Positions 24,030 to 31,424 of a stretch of 34,506 nt of DNA are shown here, piece by piece. This stretch comes from Chloroflexaceae bacterium (GTDB lineage Bacteria; Chloroflexota; Chloroflexia; Chloroflexales; Chloroflexaceae), in contig JAAUTZ010000036.1 of NCBI GenBank assembly GCA_012031225.1, forward strand, positions 1 to 34,506, written 5' to 3'. The notes below the pieces were generated by a model that made no database searches, was not told the origin of the DNA, and was given only the letters and a program-made list of their open reading frames with translations. A program made the position numbers and the translations under genes. Positions within the stretch are counted from its first letter, which is position 1. Each line of letters begins with the position of its first letter.

Positions 24030-24365
24030 ACATTATGTTATCCCCAATTGTGGATAACCTTGCATTCTGTGTGGATAACTTATCCACGCTGTGAACAACG
24101 TGCAGTCCCCCCGCCCTGATCCCGGCAGTTTTCCCCATTTGGCGTGCATAGTCTGTCGAGAATGTGCGTATTGATCTGTACAAAATATGGCGATCACCAT
24201 GCCCCCACGCACTTGTCCGGATCTCATCCCCGCCTATCCACAGCCGATCCCGATCAGCTCAAGCGCATCCCGATGCGCTCCAAGCGACCCAATCCACACA
24301 ATCCACAGCCCTACTGTTGCGACTGATTTCTTCTTTATTTTATAAACATGAATCGAATAGTAAGC
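24030..24365. other. Candidate replication origin: cluster of DnaA-box-like 9-mers and an AT-rich tract
   Basis: No gene lies between 23914 and 24426. DnaA-box matches (consensus TTATCCACA): TTATCCCCA 24038-24046; TGTGGATAA (perfect, minus) 24049-24057; TGTGGATAA (perfect, minus) 24070-24078; TTATCCACG 24080-24088; CTATCCACA 24234-24242; and two tandem CAATCCACA at 24290-24298 and 24299-24307. The second and third pairs form the palindrome GTGGATAA-C-TTATCCAC. A hairpin AGCGCATC-CC-GATGCGCT lies at 24262-24279. Next to the last boxes is an AT-rich tract, about 24325-24362, in an otherwise GC-rich region, which could be the unwinding element. Box clusters next to AT-rich DNA are the hallmark of bacterial oriC. 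dnaA itself is not in the window. A non-replicative DnaA-titrating cluster is the alternative. Confidence 0.65.
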
Positions 24366-24426
24366 GGCTTTGGGGAAAATGGGTGTAACGCGGCGCACGC
24401 ATGAGCGTATATCTCATGAACATGGA

Positions 24427-25218
24427 TTACGTCGGCTTGTGCGCCATGATAATCCCGAATGTGCCACGCAAGGATTGTACCCGACCCTCCGCCACCTCAA
24501 TCTGAAAGAAATCATGGTAGCGTGGCTCTGCCGCGAGCAACCACTGCTCTAGCTGATCGCGCTCGCTATCCGGCATGCGGATGCGGGCTGTCCATGCAGC
24601 AAAAGGGTATGACTCCCATTGATACGGCTCGGTGTGGGTCAGCTTCAAGCCTGCCGTAATGCAGAAGTGCTGCCATTCGGCGAAGCTATAGGCACGCACA
24701 TGGCTTGGATCGCGCCAACGTTCAAACCGATCCATAAACGCATCGAGGTCGGGGTCATCCAAGCCGATATGGTCTGAGACGAGCAATGCCCCACCCGGCT
24801 TCAGCACCCGCGCACTCTCCTGCACGAATGCCTGAATATCGGCGAAGTGGTGGGCCGCAACCCGACACGTCACGAGGGCGAAGCTCGCCGCCGCAAACGG
24901 CAGGGCTTCGGCGGGGCAACGGCAGTAGCTCAGCTGTGGGTAGCCCTGCGCGGTGATGTGTTCGCGGGCGGCGTGCAACATGGCTAGCGTCAGGTCGCTA
25001 GCGACAACGTGCTGGGCCACACCCGCCAATGCTAGGGCCATATGCCCGCCACCAGTAGCCACATCAAGCACCCGCTCTGGGCCGAGCAGGGCGGCTAGCT
25101 CCAGCATCCGCTGGCGATCTGGGCCGTGCGCGTGGGTGGGGCTGTGGACGTATGCCTGCGCGACAGGGGCAAACTGGCTCTGGGCGAGGTGCTGGATCTG
25201 GGTGGGATCAGAGGTCAT
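24427..25218 (-). CDS. Class I SAM-dependent methyltransferase (UbiE-like)
   Basis: 263 residues from ATG 25218, preceded by AAAGGA; the ATG at 25266 is inside a hairpin and unlikely. Motif I is RVLDVATGGGHMALAL (SAM binding). VVASDLTLAMLHAA gives the acidic motif that holds the ribose, CPAEALPFAAASFALVTCRVAAHHF is the UbiE/COQ5-type motif, and LKPGGALLVSDH is motif III. The acceptor is unknown; quinone or lipid substrates are typical of relatives. The C-terminal 90 residues have no recognised domain. It follows the VanW gene on the same strand with a hairpin between them. Confidence 0.88.
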   Translation of the reverse strand: MTSDPTQIQHLAQSQFAPVAQAYVHSPTHAHGPDRQRMLELAALLGPERVLDVATGGGHMALALAGVAQHVVASDLTLAMLHAAREHITAQGYPQLSYCRCPAEALPFAAASFALVTCRVAAHHFADIQAFVQESARVLKPGGALLVSDHIGLDDPDLDAFMDRFERWRDPSHVRAYSFAEWQHFCITAGLKLTHTEPYQWESYPFAAWTARIRMPDSERDQLEQWLLAAEPRYHDFFQIEVAEGRVQSLRGTFGIIMAHKPT

Positions 25219-25252
25219 CGGTGCAGATTCCTTTCTTGGGTTACGACAGCAC

Positions 25253-25281
25253 GATGCCCCGCTCACGGTGAGCGAGGCATC
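25253..25281 (-). terminator. Hairpin between the VanW gene and the methyltransferase gene
   Basis: GATGCCCCGCTC and GAGCGAGGCATC pair with one mismatch (12 of the arms shown, 5-nt loop). It lies about 30 nt past the VanW stop. No T-run follows, so it may be a weak terminator or a processing site. Confidence 0.45.
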
Positions 25282-25311
25282 AGGATAGGTGTTGCGGCAG
25301 TTCTCAGGATT

Positions 25312-27096
25312 TCAATTCACGCTCGGCGCAATGCTCGCCTCAAAAGTCGGCACGGGCACTGCCTCAGTTGGGGCGGCCTCTGGGGTTGGCTCCGGCTCGG
25401 CGGGGGCGGCCTCGCTGGGCGGTGGGTCCTCAGCGGGGGCAGCCTCTAGGGTTGGCTCCGGCTCGGCGGGGGCATCCAGCGGCGTTTCGGTTGGCCCTTC
25501 GGGAAGCACGGTGGCTTCAGGGGCGGGTGTAGCCTGAGCCTGCCCATCTGCTGGATCAGCTGGATCAGCCGGATCTGCTAGCTCCACACTGGCTGGGGTT
25601 CCCGTAGCATCCGGCGTGGGGGTCTCGGTTGGCGTTTCGGTTGGCGTTTCGGTTGGCGTTTCGGTTGCCTCAGGTCCGTAGCGGATCACACCCGGCACCG
25701 GTGGGTAGCTGCTGAAGGTCTGGTCGTTGTGGCGGATTGTGCCATCCGCGCCGATAATCTGGCGTACCACCGTCACATCGTAGCCGAGGGCTGCCTCGCG
25801 CACAACTTCTTCTGTGTTCGGTTCCAGCGTCTCATCGAGGATGCGAATAATCGGCGGCTCGCTCGCGGCAGTGATGATCGGGCTAACCTGCACCGTATTG
25901 CCGCTCGTATGTCCCCATAGCTCGACGCGCACCACATCGGCGGCATAGTCAGGGTAGGCGCGGATGTGCAGCGGGTAGCCGCTGCGGTTGCGCCAGCGTA
26001 AGTCTTGCCAGCCTTCGTCAGCCGCATACACCGCCGCCTCGATGCCCGGCTGCCCCGCAAAGAAGTTCAGGAAGTAGCTATGCTGGTGGCGTTCGGTAAT
26101 CTCCATGCCACTCCACAGGGCGGCATCGTACAGGGCACTGGAGACTTGGCAGATGCCGCCACCCATAATCGGGACAATCATGTCGTTGATGATGCCCAAG
26201 CCGGCCACGAAGCCGTTATCGGCACTGATTGTCCCAATCGCCGCGAGGAACGATAGCTCAGCACCGGCGGGTACAACCAAGCCGTCAATCAAGTGGGCGG
26301 CAAGGATGATGTTCGCACTCTCTGGCAGTGTGCCGCCGTACAGAGGCGTGCTAGCAGTTGCCAGTAGTGTGAAGGGGGGCACTGGCGCAAAGGCACTTGT
26401 GGGTACGTCGTTCAGGCGGGCGAGATCATAGCCGAGTAGCCCTAGCCGAATTGCGGCGGGTTGCCCATTGGTAGCGGGGTGATACTCCATGCGGGCGCGC
26501 TCGAAGTATTGCACGAAGTAACGTTCGTTCTCGATCTGCTCTACGAGGGGCACCGAGAGCGGCTGTCCAAATAATCGTTCATCACCGCGTTCGTGGTAAT
26601 AGGGTGCGAATGCGTCAAAAACCTGCTGCGAGGGGCGTAGCACGCGCAACGACCCACCGCCGGGCATGCTCATCGTACCCGAAATGATCGCGGCTTGGCG
26701 GACCTGCTCAAAAGCGGGTTCGCTCCGGGTGCGGGTCAGTTCGGAGCCGATGTCAGTCAGGTGTACTTGGCCAATGCCGGTGGTCGGATCGAAGTGCCAC
26801 TCCATGCGTGCGCGCTCGAAGTATTGCACAGTCATACCCGTGTGGGTGTCAGTTATCAGCTCGGTGATCGGAAAGCCAAATATCTCGGTGCTGCCGTTGT
26901 TGGTGTGGTAGCTGAGGAACGCGCCGCCGAGGTTGTGCCCCGTCTCTTGATAGTAGCGAAAGGGTCCACCTAGCCGCACCGTCTCCTCAATTGGTTGGGC
27001 CCGGGTGAAGTTCCAGCCGATCAGGAAGGTGGCAAGGATCAGGATCGGGATCGCCATGCCAGCCGCGAAACGCGCAAAATAGTGTTTGGGGAGCAT
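25312..27096 (-). CDS. VanW-family surface protein with duplicated N-terminal module and low-complexity tail
   Basis: 594 residues from ATG 27096, which has AGAGGA just upstream and starts directly at the anchor. The ATG at 27150 would place 18 extra residues before it. A membrane helix (AIPILILATFLIGWNF) comes first. Two related modules follow, both ending in QYFERARMEWH/QYFERARMEYH with a nearby EIFGFPITE or RLFGQPLS. The VanW domain contains GGGICQVSSALYDAALWSGMEI, its most conserved block. A G5-like strand set (EEVVREAALGYDVTVVRQI) follows, then about 110 residues of Thr/Pro/Glu/Ala. The tail includes TETP repeats coded by tandem 12-bp units. VanW proteins are linked to peptidoglycan, but their biochemistry is unresolved. 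Surface location is inferred. Confidence 0.88.
   Translation of the reverse strand: MLPKHYFARFAAGMAIPILILATFLIGWNFTRAQPIEETVRLGGPFRYYQETGHNLGGAFLSYHTNNGSTEIFGFPITELITDTHTGMTVQYFERARMEWHFDPTTGIGQVHLTDIGSELTRTRSEPAFEQVRQAAIISGTMSMPGGGSLRVLRPSQQVFDAFAPYYHERGDERLFGQPLSVPLVEQIENERYFVQYFERARMEYHPATNGQPAAIRLGLLGYDLARLNDVPTSAFAPVPPFTLLATASTPLYGGTLPESANIILAAHLIDGLVVPAGAELSFLAAIGTISADNGFVAGLGIINDMIVPIMGGGICQVSSALYDAALWSGMEITERHQHSYFLNFFAGQPGIEAAVYAADEGWQDLRWRNRSGYPLHIRAYPDYAADVVRVELWGHTSGNTVQVSPIITAASEPPIIRILDETLEPNTEEVVREAALGYDVTVVRQIIGADGTIRHNDQTFSSYPPVPGVIRYGPEATETPTETPTETPTETPTPDATGTPASVELADPADPADPADGQAQATPAPEATVLPEGPTETPLDAPAEPEPTLEAAPAEDPPPSEAAPAEPEPTPEAAPTEAVPVPTFEASIAPSVN
25380..25675. repeat. 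Tandem low-complexity repeats in the VanW tail
   Basis: Three copies of a 12-bp unit (GGCGTTTCGGTT on plus) encode TETP repeats at about 25633-25670. A run of GGATCAGCT/C units encodes ADP repeats near 25552-25575. A longer segment starting GGTTGGCTCCGGCTCGGCGG occurs twice (about 25385 and 25451). Such tracts vary in copy number between strains. Confidence 0.7.
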
Positions 27097-27424
27097 TGTT
27101 CCTCTTCCCTGCAATACAGTGCAGTTCATTCTCATTTTTTGATGAGTCAAGTCTTCAGGCAGAAAACAATCGCAGTCTCGCCCATTACCTGCCCACAGCT
27201 ATTATACCGCTTGTTGGGGGTAGATTTGTCATCCGCCCGGCTGATTTCCGGCATAGATCGGACTGATGGGTGGCTGAGGCAGGTGCAGCATGTGAGCGTA
27301 TGGGTTATGTGGTCGGTGTACCGATAATGGATTGAGCTGCGCCCTGCGCGGGCCCATTGCCAGAAGTGGCTCCTACTGGTACAGTAGAGAGAAGAATCCG
27401 CTGCTGTGTGGTGAGGAAGGCCCC
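27097..27424. other. Divergent non-coding region between the VanW and amidohydrolase genes
   Basis: No convincing gene is present. A minus-strand TATAAT at 27206-27201 (weak -35) could serve the VanW gene with a leader of about 100 nt. A better plus promoter lies at 27357-27385. No other structure was seen. Confidence 0.5.
27357..27385 (+). promoter_or_regulatory. Promoter of the amidohydrolase gene
   Basis: TTGCCA (27357-27362), 17 bp, TACAGT (27380-27385), about 40 bp before the ATG at 27425. One mismatch to consensus in the -35 and two in the -10. Confidence 0.6.
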
Positions 27425-29062
27425 ATGCGTGAACCAATCTTGATGCTGTATAACGGAACGATCCATACCCTGAATCCGGCCCAACCGCATGCCCAAGCGA
27501 TGGCGATTCGTGGCGAGCGCATCGTGGCGATAGGGACGTATGGGCAGGTGCTAGCGGCGAGTGTTGGTGCGCCACGCGAGGTGCTAGATTTGCGCGGGCG
27601 CACCGTGCTGCCCGGCTTGACCGACTCCCACGCCCATATTACATGGTACGGCTTGCAACTCCAGCAGGTGCAATTGGCGGGGGTTCGCAGCCTTGCCGCC
27701 GCGCTTGATTTGGTCGCGGCGCGAGCGTCCCAGCTCCCGCCCGATGCATGGATTGAGGGCGGTGGCTGGAACCAGAGCGAGTGGCCCGACTGCCCCGAAC
27801 TGCCACCGCGCGATGCTCGATCAGGTTAGCCCCCAGCATCCGGTATTCCTGATCCGCAAAGACGGGCATTCGGCGTGGGTCAATAGCCGTGCGCTAGAGC
27901 TAGCCAATATTACGGCCACCACGCCTGATCCGAGCGATGGGCAGATCGTGCGTGACGCGGACGGCGAGCCAAGCGGGATCCTGCTGGAGAACGCGCAAGC
28001 CCTCGTGCGGCGGGTGATTGGCGACCCAAGTGCAGGGGTACGTCTGCATGCGTTGCAGCAAGCCCTCACCGAAGCCCTGAGCTATGGCATCACCAGCCTG
28101 CACATTCCGGCTGGGCCGCGTGCCGCTGATGGCGCGGAGACGCTGAGTGATTTACACACCCTGCACATGCAGGGCGCGTTGCCCGTGCGCTGCTTGACCT
28201 ATGCCAGTGCCAGCGAGCTAGATGCGCTGATTGGGCTGGGGCTACGCAGTGGCATCGGCGATGCGTGGCTCCGGATCGGTGGGCTGAAGATTTTTGCCGA
28301 TGGCTCGCTTGGCTCCCTCACGGCGGATATGCTCAAACCCTATGCGGGCACCAAGCAGCGCGGCATTGCTATGTATCCTGCGGCCGCCTTGACCGAGATG
28401 ATTACCCGCGCCAATCTTCACGGGATCAGTGTGGCGGTGCATGCGATTGGGGATGCCGCCAACCGCAAGGTGCTGAATGCGCTGGCCCATGCCGCCGCGG
28501 CCCGCGAGAGCCAATCTGCGCTGCCGCCACTGGCTCTGCCCAATCGGATTGAGCATGTGCAACTGTTGCACCCCGACGATCTGCCGCGCCTTGCCCAGCT
28601 GGCGTGCTTGCTTCAATGCAGCCCCTGCACGCCACCGCCGATATGCTGCTTGCCGATCAGCTGTGGGGCACACGGAGCCAGCTAGCCTATGCCTTGCGTT
28701 CGGTGTGGGAGAGTGGCGCGACGGTGCTGCTTGGCTCGGATGCGCCGATTGAGACGCTGAATGTGTGGCACGGCATTCACGCCGCCGTAACCCGCCAACG
28801 GATTGATGGCTCGCCGCCGGGCGGATGGTATCCCGCGCAGGGCTTGACTCTGGCCCAGACGCTACAGGGTTATTGCATCAATCCCGCCCGCGCTAGTGGC
28901 GAGACGGACCAGAAGGGCATGCTCAAAGTGGGCATGCTGGCCGACTTGGTGGTTCTCCCCGCCGATCCGTTTCGCTGTGCCGCGCGCGAACTGCACAAGC
29001 TCTCTGTCGACCTGACCCTTGTGGGTGGGCGCGTAGCGTGGCGGCGAGCTAGCACCGATTGA
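27425..29062 (+). pseudogene. Amidohydrolase family 3 (YtcJ-like), interrupted by two frameshifts
   Basis: Three consecutive frames together make one complete protein of about 545 residues. From ATG 27425 (AGGAAGG upstream) the first piece runs to the metal motif GLTDSHAHI (His69, His71) and WIEGGGWNQSEWPD. It breaks at 27807-27812, a CG repeat one unit short of what the family alignment would need. The second piece holds HPVFLIRKDGHSAWVNSRAL, LKIFADGSLGS and AVHAIGDAANRKVL. It breaks at about 28601, where one G appears missing. The third piece restores the first frame: LASMQPLHATADM, LLGSDAPIE, then the C-terminal barrel-closing strands. Relatives hydrolyse amide bonds in varied small molecules; the substrate is unknown. 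Conservation of all three pieces points to very recent decay or to sequence error. Confidence 0.8.
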
Positions 29063-29299
29063 AGTGGCTGAAGTGATTGCGGCGATTGCGGCGTGGCACG
29101 GGCGAGTCCGGGGTCCCATGATGCACGCCCACCCGCGCTCACCCGCGCTATCCCCAAGCTGTCCACATTGCACCAGCGCCCACAATCTGCTACCATACAA
29201 CAGGAACGCAGGGCGCGGCTGATCTCCCCCACTGAACAACACGGGAGCCGTGTGCCGGCCTCGTGCTAGGATCCAAGCATAGGCAAAGGATAGCGACGA
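29063..29299. other. Non-coding region before parA
   Basis: No gene seen. It contains a direct repeat of CACCCGCGCT (about 29130-29151) and two weak DnaA-box-like 9-mers (CTATCCCCA, CTGTCCACA). The palindrome and extended -10 described separately lie at its right end. Confidence 0.4.
29239..29272 (+). promoter_or_regulatory. Extended -10 promoter and overlapping palindrome upstream of parA
   Basis: TGCTAGGAT (29264-29272) resembles an extended -10. The inverted repeat ACACGG-GAG-CCGTGT (29239-29253) covers the -35 position. ParA-family operons are often self-repressed, so this is a candidate operator or a centromere-like site. It does not match the common parS consensus TGTTTCACGTGAAACA. Confidence 0.4.
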
Positions 29300-30066
29300 A
29301 TGACGCGGATTATCGCATTGGCAAACCAAAAAGGCGGCGTAGGCAAAACCACCACCACCCTCAATCTGGGGGCTGCCCTAGCAGAACGCGGGCGGCGCGT
29401 GTTGTTGGTGGATATTGACCCGCAGAGCAACCTCACCACCTGTCTCGGCGTGAATCCCGATGCACAGGAGTATACGATCTACGAAGTGCTCCTCAATCCG
29501 CAGCAGGGGGCGGGCTTTGCAGTGCAGCAGGTGCGCGAGAACCTGTATCTGATCCCCTCGACATTGGGGCTGGCTGCTGCCGAACTGGAACTGTCGGGCC
29601 AGATCGGGCGCGAGAAGCTCCTCTACAAAGCTCTCCGCCCAATCCGCGATGCGTATGATTACATCTTGATTGACCCGCCGCCGAGCTTGGGTCTCTTTAC
29701 CCTGAATGCGTTCTCAGCAGCCACAGAGGTACTCGTGCCGTTGCAGGTGCAAATCCTCTCGCTCAAGGCGGTGGGGCAGCTGTATCAGACAATCCAGCGC
29801 GTGCGCGAGGATATTAACCCTGTGCTGGATATTGGCGGGGTGCTGTGTACGATGGTGGATCGGCGCACCTCGTCTCGGAATTGATCGAGACCAAAGCCCG
29901 CAAGACGTTCGGCACCCGCGTGTATCAGACGACCATCCCGCACAATGCCCAACTCGTCAAGGCGACAGCAACGGGCAAAACAATCCTTGAATATGATCGT
30001 TCCTGCTCTGGGGCGGTAGCCTACATTGCCTTAGCCAAAGAGGTGGATTGTGTCCAAGCGTCGTGA
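29300..30066 (+). pseudogene. parA: ParA/Soj-type partition ATPase, one frameshift
   Basis: The start at ATG 29300 has AAAGGA about 10 nt upstream. The first frame carries the deviant Walker A KGGVGKTTTTLN (the Lys pair of ParA/MinD ATPases), VLLVDIDPQSNLT, and YILIDPPPSLGLFTLNAF (Walker B region). It then runs to GVLCTMVDRRT before a stop at 29884. The next frame continues at 29872 exactly where the family does: VSELIETKARKTFGTRVYQTTIPHN, then LEYDRSCSGAVAYIALAKEV. The break lies at 29870-29871; one (or four) bases seem missing. No slippery heptamer is present, so programmed frameshifting is unlikely. A full protein of about 255 residues would be a normal Soj-type ATPase that drives chromosome or plasmid partition. 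The ParB-like gene overlaps its end by 17 nt. Confidence 0.85.
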
Positions 30067-30805
30067 TTTTGCCGATCAGATTGATGCGATTGAGCTACCA
30101 CCGGCCCCCGTCATTCAGCGCGGGCAGGGCTTGGAGGGACTCATCACGCCGCAGGTTGCAGCTATCGAGGTGGGCACCGAGACCGAATTGAGCTTCGATG
30201 AGCAGGACGAACTGCGCCGCTGTGAGTTGATTATCGAGCGCGGTTTGAAGACCTTCTTCGAGGTGGGGGCGGCTCTCGCGCGGGTGCGTGAGCTGCGCCT
30301 GTATCGCACCACCCACGCCACCTTTGAAGCCTATTGCCAAGACCGCTGGGATTTCTCGAAGACGTATGCCAACAACCTGATCGCTGCGACCAGTGTGCGC
30401 GAGAATTTGACAACAATTGTTGTCAAACACCTGCCTGCCAACGAAGCCCAAGCCCGCCCCTTGACGCGCCTGCACGATCCTGAGCAGCAGCGCGAGGTGT
30501 GGCAACAAGCCCTCGCCACCGCCCCCGAAGGGCGCATCACGGCGGCGCACGTCGAGGCAGTGGTGCGGGCGTTTCTGGAGGGCATCGCCGCGACACCACC
30601 TGCGCCAAGTACGCCGGCAGCACCAGTGCGGACGCTCCGCCACTACCTGCACGAGGCCCACCGCCTGATCGGGGCGTATGCGCCGCAGCTCGCCCAACTG
30701 CGCGACACAGCCCAGCAGACGAACGACCCCTCCGCGCTAGCTGTGCTTGATCTGATTGAGCGGCTGACGCACCTGCTCGCAGAGGCCGAACAGCGCGGGG
30801 GGTAG
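30050..30805 (+). CDS. ParB-like helical DNA-binding protein, parA partner, lacking the ParB N-terminal domain
   Basis: 251 residues from GTG 30050; GAGG lies about 7 nt upstream, inside the end of parA, so translation is coupled. The N-terminus is basic then acidic. The centre (about 58-120) is helical with an HTH look: CELIIERGLKTFFEVGAALARVREL, then FEAYCQDRWDFSKTYANNLI. Residues 123-180 (TIVVKHLPANEAQARPLTRL, EGRITAAHVEAVVRAF) resemble the helical region after the HTH in ParB/KorB proteins. The CTPase/nuclease-like ParB N-domain with its GERRxRA box is missing. A site-specific DNA-binding adaptor for ParA is inferred; other ParA partners of this kind occur on plasmids and phages. The C-terminal 60 residues could mediate dimerisation. 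Confidence 0.75.
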   Translation: MSKRRDFADQIDAIELPPAPVIQRGQGLEGLITPQVAAIEVGTETELSFDEQDELRRCELIIERGLKTFFEVGAALARVRELRLYRTTHATFEAYCQDRWDFSKTYANNLIAATSVRENLTTIVVKHLPANEAQARPLTRLHDPEQQREVWQQALATAPEGRITAAHVEAVVRAFLEGIAATPPAPSTPAAPVRTLRHYLHEAHRLIGAYAPQLAQLRDTAQQTNDPSALAVLDLIERLTHLLAEAEQRGG

Positions 30806-30817
30806 GGCTTCAGGGCA

Positions 30818-30843
30818 GGGCTAGGATTTCTGACCCCTAGCCC
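30818..30843. terminator. Hairpin between convergent ParB-like and cyclo-ligase genes
   Basis: GGGCTAGG (30818-30825) pairs perfectly with CCTAGCCC (30836-30843) around a 10-nt loop and overlaps the stop of the minus-strand gene. It could serve both directions. No clear T-run. Confidence 0.5.
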
Positions 30844-31424
30844 CCGCCCCTAACCCCTGTCTCGATCACACCCTGCTCGGTCACAATCCAATCCAGCCGC
30901 CAATCATGAGCTTCGGCGGGGATCATCGCTACCGCCTGCACCGCAAAGGCAATCCCGATGGTGGGGGTGGGGTGCGCTGCCAGCATCCGGTCGTAGTAGC
31001 CCTTACCGTAGCCGAGCCGATAGCCGCGCCGACAGAAGGCCACGAGTGGCACCAGCGTCAGCTGCCATGCCCCCACTGGCGCAGGTACAAGCTGGCGCGG
31101 CTGCGGCGTGCCATACACCCCCGCCGTGAGATCGGTGGGGGTGCAGCTTGTCAGCCAGCTATGCCCCAGATGCGGTGTGCCCCGCTCAACGATGGGCACA
31201 ATCACCCGCTGCCCACGGGCCAGTAGCGTTGCTAGCAGGGGCAGCGGATCCACCTCGCTGCGAAAGGGCAGATACCCATGCACCACCTGCGCCGCCTGCA
31301 TAAATGCGAGTGCCGCCACCTGTTCACAGATGACGGCACTCGCCCATGCGCGGTAGGCTGGCTCAAGCTGATCGCGGCGGTACAGCGCGTGCTGGCGCAG
31401 TTCCGCCTTCAGCGTGGGCTGCAT
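30837..31424 (-). CDS. 5-formyltetrahydrofolate cyclo-ligase
   Basis: 195 residues from ATG 31424, which overlaps the hemY stop as TGATG; longer frames upstream lie inside hemY. The signature CRRGYRLGYGKGYYDRML is the ATP/substrate-binding block of the family. YLPFRSEVDPLPLL and GRQ/RVIVPIVERG are the other conserved parts. The enzyme turns 5-formyl-THF into 5,10-methenyl-THF with ATP, recycling the folate pool. Length is normal. The 1-nt overlap with hemY indicates translational coupling, although the two pathways are not obviously linked. Confidence 0.93.
   Translation of the reverse strand: MQPTLKAELRQHALYRRDQLEPAYRAWASAVICEQVAALAFMQAAQVVHGYLPFRSEVDPLPLLATLLARGQRVIVPIVERGTPHLGHSWLTSCTPTDLTAGVYGTPQPRQLVPAPVGAWQLTLVPLVAFCRRGYRLGYGKGYYDRMLAAHPTPTIGIAFAVQAVAMIPAEAHDWRLDWIVTEQGVIETGVRGGG

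Noticed and set aside
25620-25680. CRISPR-like short tandem repeats
   Set aside because: The units are 12 bp, contiguous and in frame, coding TETP in the VanW tail; there are no spacers.
29063-29299. Second DnaA-box cluster before parA
   Set aside because: Only two poor matches (CTATCCCCA, CTGTCCACA), each with two mismatches or more in total context; not enough to call.
29860-29884. Programmed frameshift in parA
   Set aside because: No slippery heptamer or downstream stem was recognised at the break.
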